Source of the DNA: Pseudomonas sp. Teo4
GTDB taxonomy: Bacteria > Pseudomonadota > Gammaproteobacteria > Pseudomonadales > Pseudomonadaceae
Assembly (NCBI RefSeq): GCF_034387475.1
Contig: NZ_JAXCIL010000002.1
Coordinates: forward strand, 62,001-126,000
Reading direction: 5' to 3'
Length of the DNA: 64,000 nt
Every line of letters begins with the position of its first letter. The stretch's first letter is position 1. Positions 30,084 to 38,492 of this stretch are shown here, piece by piece. The notes under the pieces are model-generated. The model was not told the origin of the DNA. It worked only from the letters and a program-made list of their open reading frames with translations, and ran no database searches. The position numbers and the translations under genes are program-made.

Positions 30084-30103
30084 AATCCGCGCTTCCCTAG
30101 AAT
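30075..30103 (+). promoter_or_regulatory. Candidate sigma-70 promoter of the diguanylate cyclase gene
   Basis: TTGTCC (30075-30080), 17 bp and TAGAAT (30098-30103). RNA would begin near 30110, close to the first ATG (30119), which favours the second ATG at 30146 as translation start. Confidence 0.6.
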
Positions 30104-30145
30104 GTCGCCCGCCGCGTAATGGCCCCTGCCTCAGCAGTAGCGAGC

Positions 30146-31642
30146 ATGCTCACTCGATCCCCGCGTATCGCACTCTACAGGTCGCACCCCGAACTGATCC
30201 TCAACCTGGGCAGTTGCCTTGCCGTGCTCGCTATCGTGGCCATCGTCAGCTACCTGCTCGCACGTGAACGAGACAGCGTCGAACTGTCAGCGATACGCTC
30301 GTCCAACAACATCGTCCAGCTCATCGAAAGCGACATCCTGCGCAACGCCGAGCTTTACGACCAGTCCTTGCAAGGCCTGATCTGGGCGGTAGGCCGCCAA
30401 GAGTTACCGGAAATACCCGGCACGCTGCGCCAGCGTCTGCTGTTCAATGAAGCCTTCGTCGACCGCAAGCGCGGCGATGTGCTTTGGCTCGACAAGCAAG
30501 GCGATGTGGTTGGCGATTCCACCAGTATCGTGCCGCGCAAGGCCAACTTCGGCGAAACCGGCGTGTTCCAGGCGCATCTGCACAACCCCAATCTGGGGCT
30601 GATGGTCGGCCCGCCCTTCAAAGCCAAACTTGGCGACCTGGACTGGTGCATCAGCTTCAGCAGGCGCATTCCAGGCCCTGACGGCGAGTTCGCCGGGGTA
30701 GCGGCTGGCGCACTGCGTCTGTCGTACTTCAGCGAACTGTTCGAGCGTCTGGATATCGGCGATGACAGCAGCATCAACCTGCTCAACACCAATGGGCAGC
30801 TATTGGCCCGCCAACCGACACGCCCGCAGGACCCGATGATCGGGACCAACTTCAGCGACCGCCCCAACTTCAAGCGCATTCTCAGCGAGCGCAGCGGCAG
30901 CTTCACCGCCCGCTCCAGCCTCACCGGCGACCCGCGCATGTACACCTTCGCCCGGGTCGCCGAACTGCCACTCATCGTACTGGTGGTGCACTCGGCCGGC
31001 GAAGTGTTCCAGTCATGGCAGCGCACGGCGATTCTGGTCAGTGGTGCCACTGGCGTGCTGTGCGTTGGCATTCTTTGGCTGACCTTGCTGCTAGGCCGTG
31101 AGCTGCGTCGACGTCATGAAGCCGAACAAGGCCTGGCGACACTGGCCGCCACCGACAGCCTGACAGGGCTGGCCAACCGTCGCCGGCTGGACCAGGTATT
31201 GCGACTGGAATGGGCACGCGCCCAGCGTAACCGCCAGCCATTGGCGGTACTGATGGTGGATGTGGACCATTTCAAAGCCTTCAACCAGCGCCACGGCCAC
31301 GCTGGCGGCGACCATGCCTTGCGGGAAGTGGCCAGGACCCTCGAACAGTGCATCAGGCGCCCGGCGGACCTTGCGGCGCGCTATGGTGGGGAGGAGTTTC
31401 AGGTGGTGCTGCCGGAGACCGACCTGGCCGGTGCCAGGCTTCTGGCCGAGCGCATTCGCTCGGCCGTGCAAGCGCTGGCGCCCTTCGCCGACGACGCCCA
31501 CTCCGTGACGGTGAGCATCGGCATTGGCCTGTTTCTGCCCGGCACCCAGCACGACCTGGCAAGGGTACTGGGTGCTGCGGACGAGGCGCTGTACCGGGCC
31601 AAGGCCAATGGCCGCAACCGGGTCGAAGCGCCTGCAGATTAG
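30146..31642 (+). CDS. Membrane diguanylate cyclase with extracytoplasmic Cache-type sensor (498 aa)
   Basis: An N-terminal helix (LILNLGSCLAVLAIVAIVSYL), a periplasmic region of about 240 residues resembling a dCache sensor, and a second helix (TAILVSGATGVLCVGILWLTLLLG) precede a GGDEF domain. The active site is RYGGEEF and an inhibitory site RPAD lies exactly five residues before it, so the enzyme should make c-di-GMP and be feedback-inhibited. There is no EAL domain. I prefer the ATG at 30146 (MLTRSPRIALYRSH); 30119 would add nine residues but falls almost at the predicted RNA start. Its stop codon overlaps the stop of the convergent gene in the 4 bp TTAG. Confidence 0.9.
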   Translation: MLTRSPRIALYRSHPELILNLGSCLAVLAIVAIVSYLLARERDSVELSAIRSSNNIVQLIESDILRNAELYDQSLQGLIWAVGRQELPEIPGTLRQRLLFNEAFVDRKRGDVLWLDKQGDVVGDSTSIVPRKANFGETGVFQAHLHNPNLGLMVGPPFKAKLGDLDWCISFSRRIPGPDGEFAGVAAGALRLSYFSELFERLDIGDDSSINLLNTNGQLLARQPTRPQDPMIGTNFSDRPNFKRILSERSGSFTARSSLTGDPRMYTFARVAELPLIVLVVHSAGEVFQSWQRTAILVSGATGVLCVGILWLTLLLGRELRRRHEAEQGLATLAATDSLTGLANRRRLDQVLRLEWARAQRNRQPLAVLMVDVDHFKAFNQRHGHAGGDHALREVARTLEQCIRRPADLAARYGGEEFQVVLPETDLAGARLLAERIRSAVQALAPFADDAHSVTVSIGIGLFLPGTQHDLARVLGAADEALYRAKANGRNRVEAPAD

Positions 31643-32115
31643 GAGCGTGCGCGGGCGGCGTCGCGTAGCGCCTTCACCTGATCATGGTTGCGCTGCACCC
31701 CTTGCAGCTGTTTTTCCACGATCATGTAGGACGGGTCGGTAATCCCGCGGCCCAGCCTCACCAATTTTTCGCGGGCTTCCTTGTAGGCTTTCAGGGCGTG
31801 GTCTTCACCCCGTTCCACTTCATTGAGCACCGCTTCTTCGTCCTTGCCAGTGACCATCGACTTGAGGTTGACCCAGCCACGGTGCAGGTCGCCACTGATA
31901 CTGGTGGAGGTTTCCGGGTCGCCACCCAGGCGGCGCACATCGTTCTGCAATTCGGCAGCGGCAGAGGCGCACTCGCCGGCCCGCTGAACGAAGAAGGCTT
32001 TGAGCTGAGTATTCTTCACATCCTCGGCCGACGCCTTGAAACCCTTCTCGCCGTCCTTGCTGTACTCGATGAGGTCGTTGAGTACGTTGATCACGTCTTT
32101 ATTGGGGTTGCTCAT
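31639..32115 (-). CDS. PA2169-family four-helix-bundle protein, DUF2383 (158 aa)
   Basis: The sequence is strongly helical, with NVLNDLIEYSKDGEKGFKASAEDV and KAFFVQRAGECASAAAELQNDVRRLGG, as in the DUF2383/PA2169 family, a ferritin-like four-helix bundle. Related proteins are often stress or stationary-phase induced, but no activity is established. The ATG at 32115 (MSNPNKDVIN) has AAGGAG 8 nt upstream; the longer frame upstream lacks a ribosome-binding site. It converges on the diguanylate cyclase gene, the stop codons overlapping, so the two transcripts must overlap at their 3' ends. Confidence 0.85.
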   Translation of the reverse strand: MSNPNKDVINVLNDLIEYSKDGEKGFKASAEDVKNTQLKAFFVQRAGECASAAAELQNDVRRLGGDPETSTSISGDLHRGWVNLKSMVTGKDEEAVLNEVERGEDHALKAYKEAREKLVRLGRGITDPSYMIVEKQLQGVQRNHDQVKALRDAARARS

Positions 32116-32315
32116 GGCATGAACTCCTTGGCAGGTGGTAGTCCTGTGGACAGGAGCAGCCTTCATGCCAAGCTCTCACGAACAATTAACACGTTTAAAA
32201 TCAATAATTTACGATAAACGCCATTCTGCCTTGCAGCGGCGTTCTGCATGATTGCCGCTTGGGCACTCGTGCAGATTGCAGTATGGTCGACGCCTTTACT
32301 CAGCCAGGTGCGCCA

Positions 32316-32537
32316 ATGAAACCGGAAACCCTTGAACTACTGGTCACCCGCACCATGCCCTTCGGCAAATACCAAGGTCGGATCATCGCTGACCTGCCGG
32401 GGGACTACCTGGCCTGGTTCGCTCGCAAGGGCTTTCCGGCCGGGGAGTTGGGCGGTTTGCTGGCGTTGATGCACGAGATCGATCACAACGGGTTGATGGA
32501 CTTGCTGGTGCCCTTGCGGCAGAAACATCGGCGGTGA
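32316..32537 (+). CDS. DUF3820 family protein (73 aa)
   Basis: A small cytoplasmic protein with the family motif MPFGKYQGRIIADLPGDYLAWFARKGFPAGELG and a C-terminal helix ending in basic residues (LRQKHRR). The family is labelled a putative quorum-sensing-regulated virulence factor, from a structure of a Pseudomonas member; the biochemical role is unknown. The ATG at 32316 has AGGTG upstream; an ATG at 32283 is possible but adds residues not typical of the family. Confidence 0.82.
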   Translation: MKPETLELLVTRTMPFGKYQGRIIADLPGDYLAWFARKGFPAGELGGLLALMHEIDHNGLMDLLVPLRQKHRR

Positions 32538-32560
32538 AACTCCCACATGAGAGTTGATAG

Positions 32561-32657
32561 TACCGGCCTAATCGCCGGCAAGCCGGCTCCCACAGGACCG
32601 CGTCGACCTCAAGATCACCGTAGTACCTGTGGGAGCCGGCTTGCCGGCGATTAGGCC
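32561..32657. repeat. REP pair (BIME)
   Basis: Two inverted REP copies with a spacer of about 30 bp, between the convergent ends of the DUF3820 gene and fruA. The spacer (CGACCTCAAGATCACCG) is nearly the same as in the element at 8194, so the pair spreads or is maintained as a unit. Confidence 0.9.
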
Positions 32658-32671
32658 CTGCAGACCACTGC

Positions 32672-34411
32672 CTACCCTTTGACAGGCGCCACCGCCAACT
32701 CCACCCGCTCACTCTTCTTGATCACGGCATACACCACCGCCGTCAGCAGGCTACCCGCCACGATCGCAAGCAAATACAGCAACGCATGGTTGATCGCATT
32801 AGGGATCAGCAGCACGAACAGCCCACCATGCGGCGCCATCAACTTGCAGCCAAAATACATCGACAACGCCCCAGTCAGCGCGCCGCCGGCAACACTCGCC
32901 GGAATCACCCGCAGCGGGTCCTTGGCCGCGAATGGAATCGCCCCTTCGGAGATGAAGCAAAGCCCCAGCGCCAGTGCGGCCTTGCCCGCTTCACGCTCGC
33001 TCTGGGCAAACTTGCGCCGCGCCAGAAAGCTGGCGATCCCCAGGCCAATCGGTGGCACCATGCCGGCCGCCATGGTCGCGGCCATCGGTGCGTAACTGGA
33101 CGATGCCAGCAGCCCGACCGAGAAGGCATAGGCCGCTTTGTTGATCGGGCCGCCGAGGTCCACGCACATCATGCCGCCTAGCAACAGGCCGAGCAGAATG
33201 GCGTTGGTGGTGCCCATGCTGTCGAGGAAGTGGGTCAGCCCTTCGAGCATGGCCGCCACCGGCTGGCCGACCACGTAGATCATCACCAGCCCGGTGAACA
33301 GGCTGGCCAGCAGCGGAATGATCAGAATCGGCTTGAGCGCTTCCAGGCTGCTCGGTAGGCGCGCCCAACGGGCAATGGCCTTGGCACTGTAACCGGCGAG
33401 AAACCCGGCGACGATGCCGCCGATGAACCCGGCACCCAGGGTACTCGCCAGCAGCCCACCGATCATGCCGGGGGCCAACCCCGGGCGGTCGGCAATCGAC
33501 CAGGCGATGTAACCCGCCAGCAACGGCACCATCAGCTTGAACGCAGCTTCACCACCGATCTGCATCAATGCCGCAGGCAGAGTGCCTGGTTCTTTGTAGG
33601 CCTCGATACCGAAGACGAACGACAGGGCAATCAACAAACCGCCGGCCACCACCATCGGCAGCATGAACGACACCCCGGTCAGCAGGTGCTTGTAGACCCC
33701 CGTCTTCTCAGACTTGCCGGCACTCGGTGCGCCAGCAGTATCCCCGGCGGCTTCCACCTTGCCTTCGGCCAGGGCCTTGTCCAGCGTGGCCCGGGCCTGC
33801 TTCAGGGCGATACCGGTGCCACAGCGGTAGATGCGCTTGCCAGCGAAGCGTGCCGTTGGCACTTCAATGTCAGCGGCCAGCAACACCACATCGGCCTCGG
33901 CAATGGCCTCGGCGGGCAGCGGATTGCGCGCACCCACCGAGCCCTGGGTCTCTACGGTCAGCCGGTACCCCAGTTGCTGGGCCGCCTGCTGCAAGGCTTC
34001 GGCGGCCATGAAGGTATGCGCCACCCCTGTCGGGCAGGCAGTGACCGCCACGATACGAAGGGCGGCACTGGTAGCCGGTGCAGGGCTGGGGGCTGATTCT
34101 GCCAGCAGCTGCGCGTTGGCCGCCGCCTCATCGAGGAACCCCTCACGGTCGGCCAATGCCTGGGACGGGGTGCTCTGGTACAGGCGCTTGCCGACAAAAC
34201 GCGACAGATCCACAGGGCCGGTGCTGACCACCAGCACCCAGTCGGCTTCGGCGATCTGCGCGGGTGTCAGTCGTCGCTCGGGGTGTTCGCTGTCCTGCAC
34301 TTCGACACTGGTGCTCCAGCCCCGGCGCTGGGCCGCCGCGGCCAGCAGGCGTGCACTCAGCACGCTGGACACCTGCCCGTTGGGGCAAGCGGTGACAATG
34401 GCAATGTTCAT
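32672..34411 (-). CDS. fruA: PTS fructose transporter subunit IIBC (579 aa)
   Basis: FruA imports fructose and phosphorylates it to fructose 1-phosphate. Two IIB-type domains are present: an N-terminal IIB' (IVTACPNGQVSSVLSARLL) and the active IIB with phospho-Cys in AVTACPTGVAHTFMAAEAL (about residue 125). From about residue 235 a IIC membrane domain follows (HLLTGVSFMLPMVVAGGLLIALSF) with some nine helices. The ATG at 34411 overlaps the fruK stop as ATGA and is preceded by GAGGG. It is the last gene of fruBKA. In Pseudomonas only fructose uses the PTS for uptake, as far as known. Confidence 0.95.
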   Translation of the reverse strand: MNIAIVTACPNGQVSSVLSARLLAAAAQRRGWSTSVEVQDSEHPERRLTPAQIAEADWVLVVSTGPVDLSRFVGKRLYQSTPSQALADREGFLDEAAANAQLLAESAPSPAPATSAALRIVAVTACPTGVAHTFMAAEALQQAAQQLGYRLTVETQGSVGARNPLPAEAIAEADVVLLAADIEVPTARFAGKRIYRCGTGIALKQARATLDKALAEGKVEAAGDTAGAPSAGKSEKTGVYKHLLTGVSFMLPMVVAGGLLIALSFVFGIEAYKEPGTLPAALMQIGGEAAFKLMVPLLAGYIAWSIADRPGLAPGMIGGLLASTLGAGFIGGIVAGFLAGYSAKAIARWARLPSSLEALKPILIIPLLASLFTGLVMIYVVGQPVAAMLEGLTHFLDSMGTTNAILLGLLLGGMMCVDLGGPINKAAYAFSVGLLASSSYAPMAATMAAGMVPPIGLGIASFLARRKFAQSEREAGKAALALGLCFISEGAIPFAAKDPLRVIPASVAGGALTGALSMYFGCKLMAPHGGLFVLLIPNAINHALLYLLAIVAGSLLTAVVYAVIKKSERVELAVAPVKG

Positions 34412-35355
34412 CGGCAACCCTCTTGTTGTTCTGTCAGTTGCACACCGGCTTCCAGGCGAGCCAGTTGCTCGCGGTCACGGATGCCGAAGCCGACCTGGGT
34501 GACTGCCTGGGCGGCGATGGCGGTGGCCCGACGCAAGGTATCGCTGGGCGCCTCGTCCAGCAGCAGGCCATGAACCATGCCGGCCACCAGCGAATCGCCC
34601 GCGCCGACCGTGCTGGCGACCCGCACTTTGGGCGGGCGGGCATGCACCGTGAGGTTATCGGCGAACCAAGTGACCCCTTGCGCCCCGTCGGACACCACCA
34701 CATGCTTGACCCCATCGGCCAGCAGGCGCTGGGCCGCGGTGTGTTGTTCCGCCGCGCTGCCCACGCTCAGGCCAAGCACCTCGCCAAGTTCCTCAGTGTT
34801 GGGTTTGACCAGCCAAGGCGCGCTTTGCAGGCCGGCGCGCAGGGCTTCGCCACTGCTGTCCAGAGCGACCTTCAGGCCAAGGCCCTTCAAGCACACGAGT
34901 AACTCGCGCAACCACTCGGGGCTGACCCCTCGTGGCAGGCTCCCTGCCACCACCACTGCGTCGTGCCCGGGCGCTACCTGTTCCAGGCGCCGCAACAGCG
35001 CCAGCTGAGCGGCGGCGTCGACTTCCGGCCCCTGGCCGTTTATATCGGTGACCCGGCCATCGGCTTCGACCAGCTTGATGTTGCTACGGGTTTCACCGGG
35101 CACGCGCACGAAGCAATCGGCAAAGCCACGCCACTCGATCAGGGCTTCGAACGGCTGCAGGTTGTCGCGGCCCAGGAAGCCGCCGACCGTGACGCTGTGG
35201 CCAAGGTCGGCCAGTACCTGGGCAACGTTCAGGCCTTTGCCGGCAGCATGGCTCTGCTGGGCCTGGCTACGGTTGACGTGGCCTGGGCGCAGGGCGTCGA
35301 GGCTGACCGTGATGTCCAGTGCCGGGTTCAGGGTCAGGGTGAGGATCTTGGCCAT
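34408..35355 (-). CDS. fruK: 1-phosphofructokinase (315 aa)
   Basis: FruK phosphorylates fructose 1-phosphate to fructose 1,6-bisphosphate with ATP. It is a PfkB-family kinase: the N-terminal TLTLNPALDITVSLD and sugar-binding GGFLGRDN lead to the catalytic motif STVGAGDSLVAGMVHG (about residue 250), with the Asp base. The length is normal. Its ATG follows the fruB stop directly (TGAATG) and its own stop overlaps fruA, so the three genes are tightly coupled. Its substrate is also the signal that releases Cra/FruR. Confidence 0.95.
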   Translation of the reverse strand: MAKILTLTLNPALDITVSLDALRPGHVNRSQAQQSHAAGKGLNVAQVLADLGHSVTVGGFLGRDNLQPFEALIEWRGFADCFVRVPGETRSNIKLVEADGRVTDINGQGPEVDAAAQLALLRRLEQVAPGHDAVVVAGSLPRGVSPEWLRELLVCLKGLGLKVALDSSGEALRAGLQSAPWLVKPNTEELGEVLGLSVGSAAEQHTAAQRLLADGVKHVVVSDGAQGVTWFADNLTVHARPPKVRVASTVGAGDSLVAGMVHGLLLDEAPSDTLRRATAIAAQAVTQVGFGIRDREQLARLEAGVQLTEQQEGCR

Positions 35356-38208
35356 TCAGTAACGCTCCACCAGCGCGCGAACCGCCGCGGCGCTGTCTTG
35401 TTGCAGGGCCTCGCGCGCCAGGGCGCGGGCCGTCTGGTAATCAGCCTGGCGAACCAGGGCTTTGACTTCGGCAATGCTGCGGGCGGCGACGCTCAGCTCA
35501 TCGACGTCCAGGCCGAGCAGCACGGCTACCGCCTGCGGGTCGGCGGCCAGTTCGCCGCACACGCCCACCCACTTGCCTTCGGCATGGGCGGCGCGCACGG
35601 TCATGTCGATCAGGCTCAGCACCGCCGGGTGCAGGCCGTCGGCCTGGGCCGAAAGGCTTGGGTGACCACGGTCGATGGCCAGGGTGTACTGGGTCAGGTC
35701 GTTGGTGCCGATGCTGAAGAAATCCACTTCGCGGGCCAGCTGTGCTGCCAGCAACGCCGCCGAGGGTACCTCGACCATGATCCCGACCTGCAGGTCTGCC
35801 ACCGGAATCTCTTCGCGCAGTCGCTCGACCATGGCCCGGGCTTCTCGCCATTCGTGAATCTGGCCGACCATCGGGAACATGATGCGCAATGGCCGCTGAT
35901 CAGCCGCGCGCAACAGGGCGCGCAACTGCTCTTCCATGATCTGCGGTCGTTGCAGGGTCAGGCGTACGCCGCGCACGCCGAGGAAGGGGTTCTCCTCGGC
36001 TGCGATTGGCCAGTAAGACAATGGCTTGTCGCCGCCCACATCAAGGGTGCGCACCACCAGTGGCCGGCCCTGCAGGCCGTCGAGCACGCGGCGGTACTCG
36101 GCTTCCTGGGTAGCCACATCCGGTGCTTGCGGGTGGGCCATGAAGATCAGTTCGGTGCGCAGCAGGCCGACACCTTCGGCGCCCTGCTCCACCACTTTGG
36201 CGATGCCGGTGCTTTCACCGATGTTGGCGAACACCTCGACGGCATGGCCGTCGCGGGTAACGGCCGGCTCATGCCGATTGGCCCACGCCGCCTGCAAACG
36301 CTGCTCGCGCAGGTCGCGCTCGGCCAAGGCCCGTTGCAGCTCGTCGGCGGGCGGTGCGACGCTGACCTGGCCGCGCTGGCCATCGAGCAGCAACGCCGTG
36401 CCGGGTTCAATCAACAGGACCGCCTCCCCCGCACCCACCACTGCCGGGATGCCTAGGGCACGGGCGACAATGGCGCTGTGAGCGGTGGCGCCGCCGTGGG
36501 CGGTGACAATGCCGGCGACACGGGCCGGATCCAGACGGGCGACGTCGGACGGGCCAACTTCGGCCATCACCAGCACATAAGGTTGCGCAGGCGCCACCTG
36601 GGCCTGCACGCCGCACAACTGCGCCAGCACCCGACGACCAATATCGCGAAGGTCAGCGGCGCGCTCGGCAAGCAGAGCGTCGTGCAGTGCTTCCTGCTGG
36701 CGAGCGGCAGCGTCGATCACCGCCATCCACGCCGCAGCAGCGCTCTCGCCCTGGGCCAGACGCAGCTCGACTTCATCGGTCAGCGCCGGGTCGGCAAGCA
36801 TCTCCTGATGGGTGACGAAAATCTCGCCAATGGCCTTTTCGCTTCGCTGCACCAACGCCTGAAGTTCACCATTCACCGCCTCCAGCGCTTGGCGCAGCTT
36901 TAGCCGCTCCTGGGCGGGTGACTCACCGCGCAAGGGGTAGTCGATGTCACGCTCGACGCACACATGGGCAGGCCCAGAGGCGATACCCGGCGCGGCACCT
37001 ACGCCCTGGATGCGGCTGCCGGCCACCGGTGCACGCAGCGCTTCGCCTGCCGGGGCGAGCTCTGGCACGACGCTCTTGGGCAGAGGTTCCACCTCCTCGC
37101 CAAGGCCTTGCTCGATGGCGGCCAGCAGCACCGGCAGCGCATCGCCGGCAATGCCAGGCTCGGCGATCAGCTCAAGCGTCTGACCGCGCCGGGCGCCGAG
37201 GCTGAGCAGCTTGCTCAAGCTCTTGACCGACACCGCCGGCTGCGCGCTGTCCAGCACACGTAACTTGATCTCGCCGTCGAAGCCCTTCGCCAACTGCGCC
37301 AGCTCTTTGGCCGGGCGAGCATGCAGGCCATGGGGGTTGGCCAGCACAACCCGCACGCTGGGCCAGTCGGCCGGCGCTTCGCCGCCCAGCACCTCAAGCA
37401 CTGCGCGGCTGCTGGTGGCCTGATAAAGCATCTGCCCACGGCCTTCGATCAGCACCTCGCACAGGCGTTCGAGTAACGCCTGATGGGCGGCACCAAGGCT
37501 GGCCAGGCAGAACAGGCCGTTGAGTGGTTGCTCACGGTAACGCAGCGGCTGCTGCGGGGTGATGAAGGCCAAGCCAGGCTGAAGCACCTGACGCTCGCTG
37601 TGCAGCCACCACAGCCCCTCGCCCAATGGCAGCGGCTCGGCCTGTTGCAGCACGGCGGCAAAGCCGCTATCGACACAACCGGCACGCTGCAGCAGACGCG
37701 CCCCGCGCCAGGCCAGCTCGTCGAAGTCTTCGGCCGGAAGGTTCAGACCGACCAGTTGCGCGTCCAACGCCAGGGCCTGCGGAGCACCCTGCAGCAATTT
37801 GAGCAGCGCTTCGGCAGAGCTGGCGCGGCGCAGCGCCTCGGCCAGGTCGGTTTCGCCCAAGGCACGGGTCAGCAGTTGCAGCAGGCGCAAGTGTTCGTCG
37901 GAACGGGCAGCGATACCGATGGCCAGGTAGACCATTTGCCCATCCCCCCAGTCCACACCCTCGGGAAACTGCAGCAGGCGCACGCCCGTCGCAAACACCA
38001 GGTCGCGGGTCTGCGGCGTGCCGTGGGGAATGGCGATGCCCTGGCCAAGGAAGGTTGAACCCTGCGCCTCGCGGGCCTGGAGGCCATCCAGATACCCTTC
38101 GGCGACCAAGCCGTCAGCGACCAACCGATCTGCCAGCAGGCGCAAGGCCTGGGCCTTGTCGGCGGCCGTCTGGCCCATGGCTATCTGCTCCTTGGCGAGC
38201 TCGAGCAT
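35356..38208 (-). CDS. fruB: Fructose PTS multiphosphoryl protein EIIA-HPr-EI (950 aa)
   Basis: FruB carries phosphate from phosphoenolpyruvate to FruA. Domain order: EIIA (about 1-145, active His in GQGIAIPHGTPQ), a linker domain, HPr (about 280-370, His in VVLANPHGLHARPAKELAQL) and Enzyme I (about 395-950, phospho-His in THGGATAHSAIVARALG and PEP-binding FFSIGTNDLTQYTLAIDRG). This single polypeptide replaces the separate HPr and EI of enteric bacteria. The ATG at 38208 has GGAGAAGG directly upstream. It is first in the operon, divergent from fruR, with Cra-type operator sequence between. Confidence 0.96.
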   Translation of the reverse strand: MLELAKEQIAMGQTAADKAQALRLLADRLVADGLVAEGYLDGLQAREAQGSTFLGQGIAIPHGTPQTRDLVFATGVRLLQFPEGVDWGDGQMVYLAIGIAARSDEHLRLLQLLTRALGETDLAEALRRASSAEALLKLLQGAPQALALDAQLVGLNLPAEDFDELAWRGARLLQRAGCVDSGFAAVLQQAEPLPLGEGLWWLHSERQVLQPGLAFITPQQPLRYREQPLNGLFCLASLGAAHQALLERLCEVLIEGRGQMLYQATSSRAVLEVLGGEAPADWPSVRVVLANPHGLHARPAKELAQLAKGFDGEIKLRVLDSAQPAVSVKSLSKLLSLGARRGQTLELIAEPGIAGDALPVLLAAIEQGLGEEVEPLPKSVVPELAPAGEALRAPVAGSRIQGVGAAPGIASGPAHVCVERDIDYPLRGESPAQERLKLRQALEAVNGELQALVQRSEKAIGEIFVTHQEMLADPALTDEVELRLAQGESAAAAWMAVIDAAARQQEALHDALLAERAADLRDIGRRVLAQLCGVQAQVAPAQPYVLVMAEVGPSDVARLDPARVAGIVTAHGGATAHSAIVARALGIPAVVGAGEAVLLIEPGTALLLDGQRGQVSVAPPADELQRALAERDLREQRLQAAWANRHEPAVTRDGHAVEVFANIGESTGIAKVVEQGAEGVGLLRTELIFMAHPQAPDVATQEAEYRRVLDGLQGRPLVVRTLDVGGDKPLSYWPIAAEENPFLGVRGVRLTLQRPQIMEEQLRALLRAADQRPLRIMFPMVGQIHEWREARAMVERLREEIPVADLQVGIMVEVPSAALLAAQLAREVDFFSIGTNDLTQYTLAIDRGHPSLSAQADGLHPAVLSLIDMTVRAAHAEGKWVGVCGELAADPQAVAVLLGLDVDELSVAARSIAEVKALVRQADYQTARALAREALQQDSAAAVRALVERY

Positions 38209-38253
38209 GACCTTCTCCTTTTGCAGTTCCCAGGTGGGTACTGAGGTATTGTT

Positions 38254-38264
38254 GTGAAATTCAC
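38254..38264. promoter_or_regulatory. Palindrome GTGAAATTCAC before fruB
   Basis: A perfect 5+5 palindrome lies 46 bp upstream of the fruB start, where promoter or operator elements are expected. It resembles neither the Cra nor the CRP consensus closely. It may be an operator half or chance. Confidence 0.3.
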
Positions 38265-38321
38265 GAAAACGACCAGTGTTACAGTCGAACGCAGGCAGTG
38301 ACCACGGCAGAAAATTTGCCT

Positions 38322-38335
38322 GCTGAAACGATTAA
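38322..38335. promoter_or_regulatory. Cra/FruR operator in the fruB-fruR intergenic region
   Basis: GCTGAAACGATTAA fits every position of the FruR/Cra consensus RSTGAAWCSNTHHW. It lies 113 bp upstream of fruB and 157 bp upstream of fruR, so it can serve both divergent promoters. Cra is released from DNA by fructose 1-phosphate in P. putida. Confidence 0.7.
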
Positions 38336-38492
38336 TCTGACCAGACGGCCACGTTACTCGATAATCTGCCGAGGAAAAAGCCCCATCCTGTCGGACAATT
38401 GCGACAATGGTCGTCTGCGCACGATGCCTGCCCTGGGTCAAACTACCCGGTCTGGCTTCGCAGCCAGCCCCGGTAATAACAAGGAAAATTCG

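Noticed and set aside
38390..38410. GTCGGACAA next to fruR, shared with the diguanylate cyclase palindrome
   Set aside because: Only nine bases match and no second arm is present; in 64 kb such a match is expected by chance.
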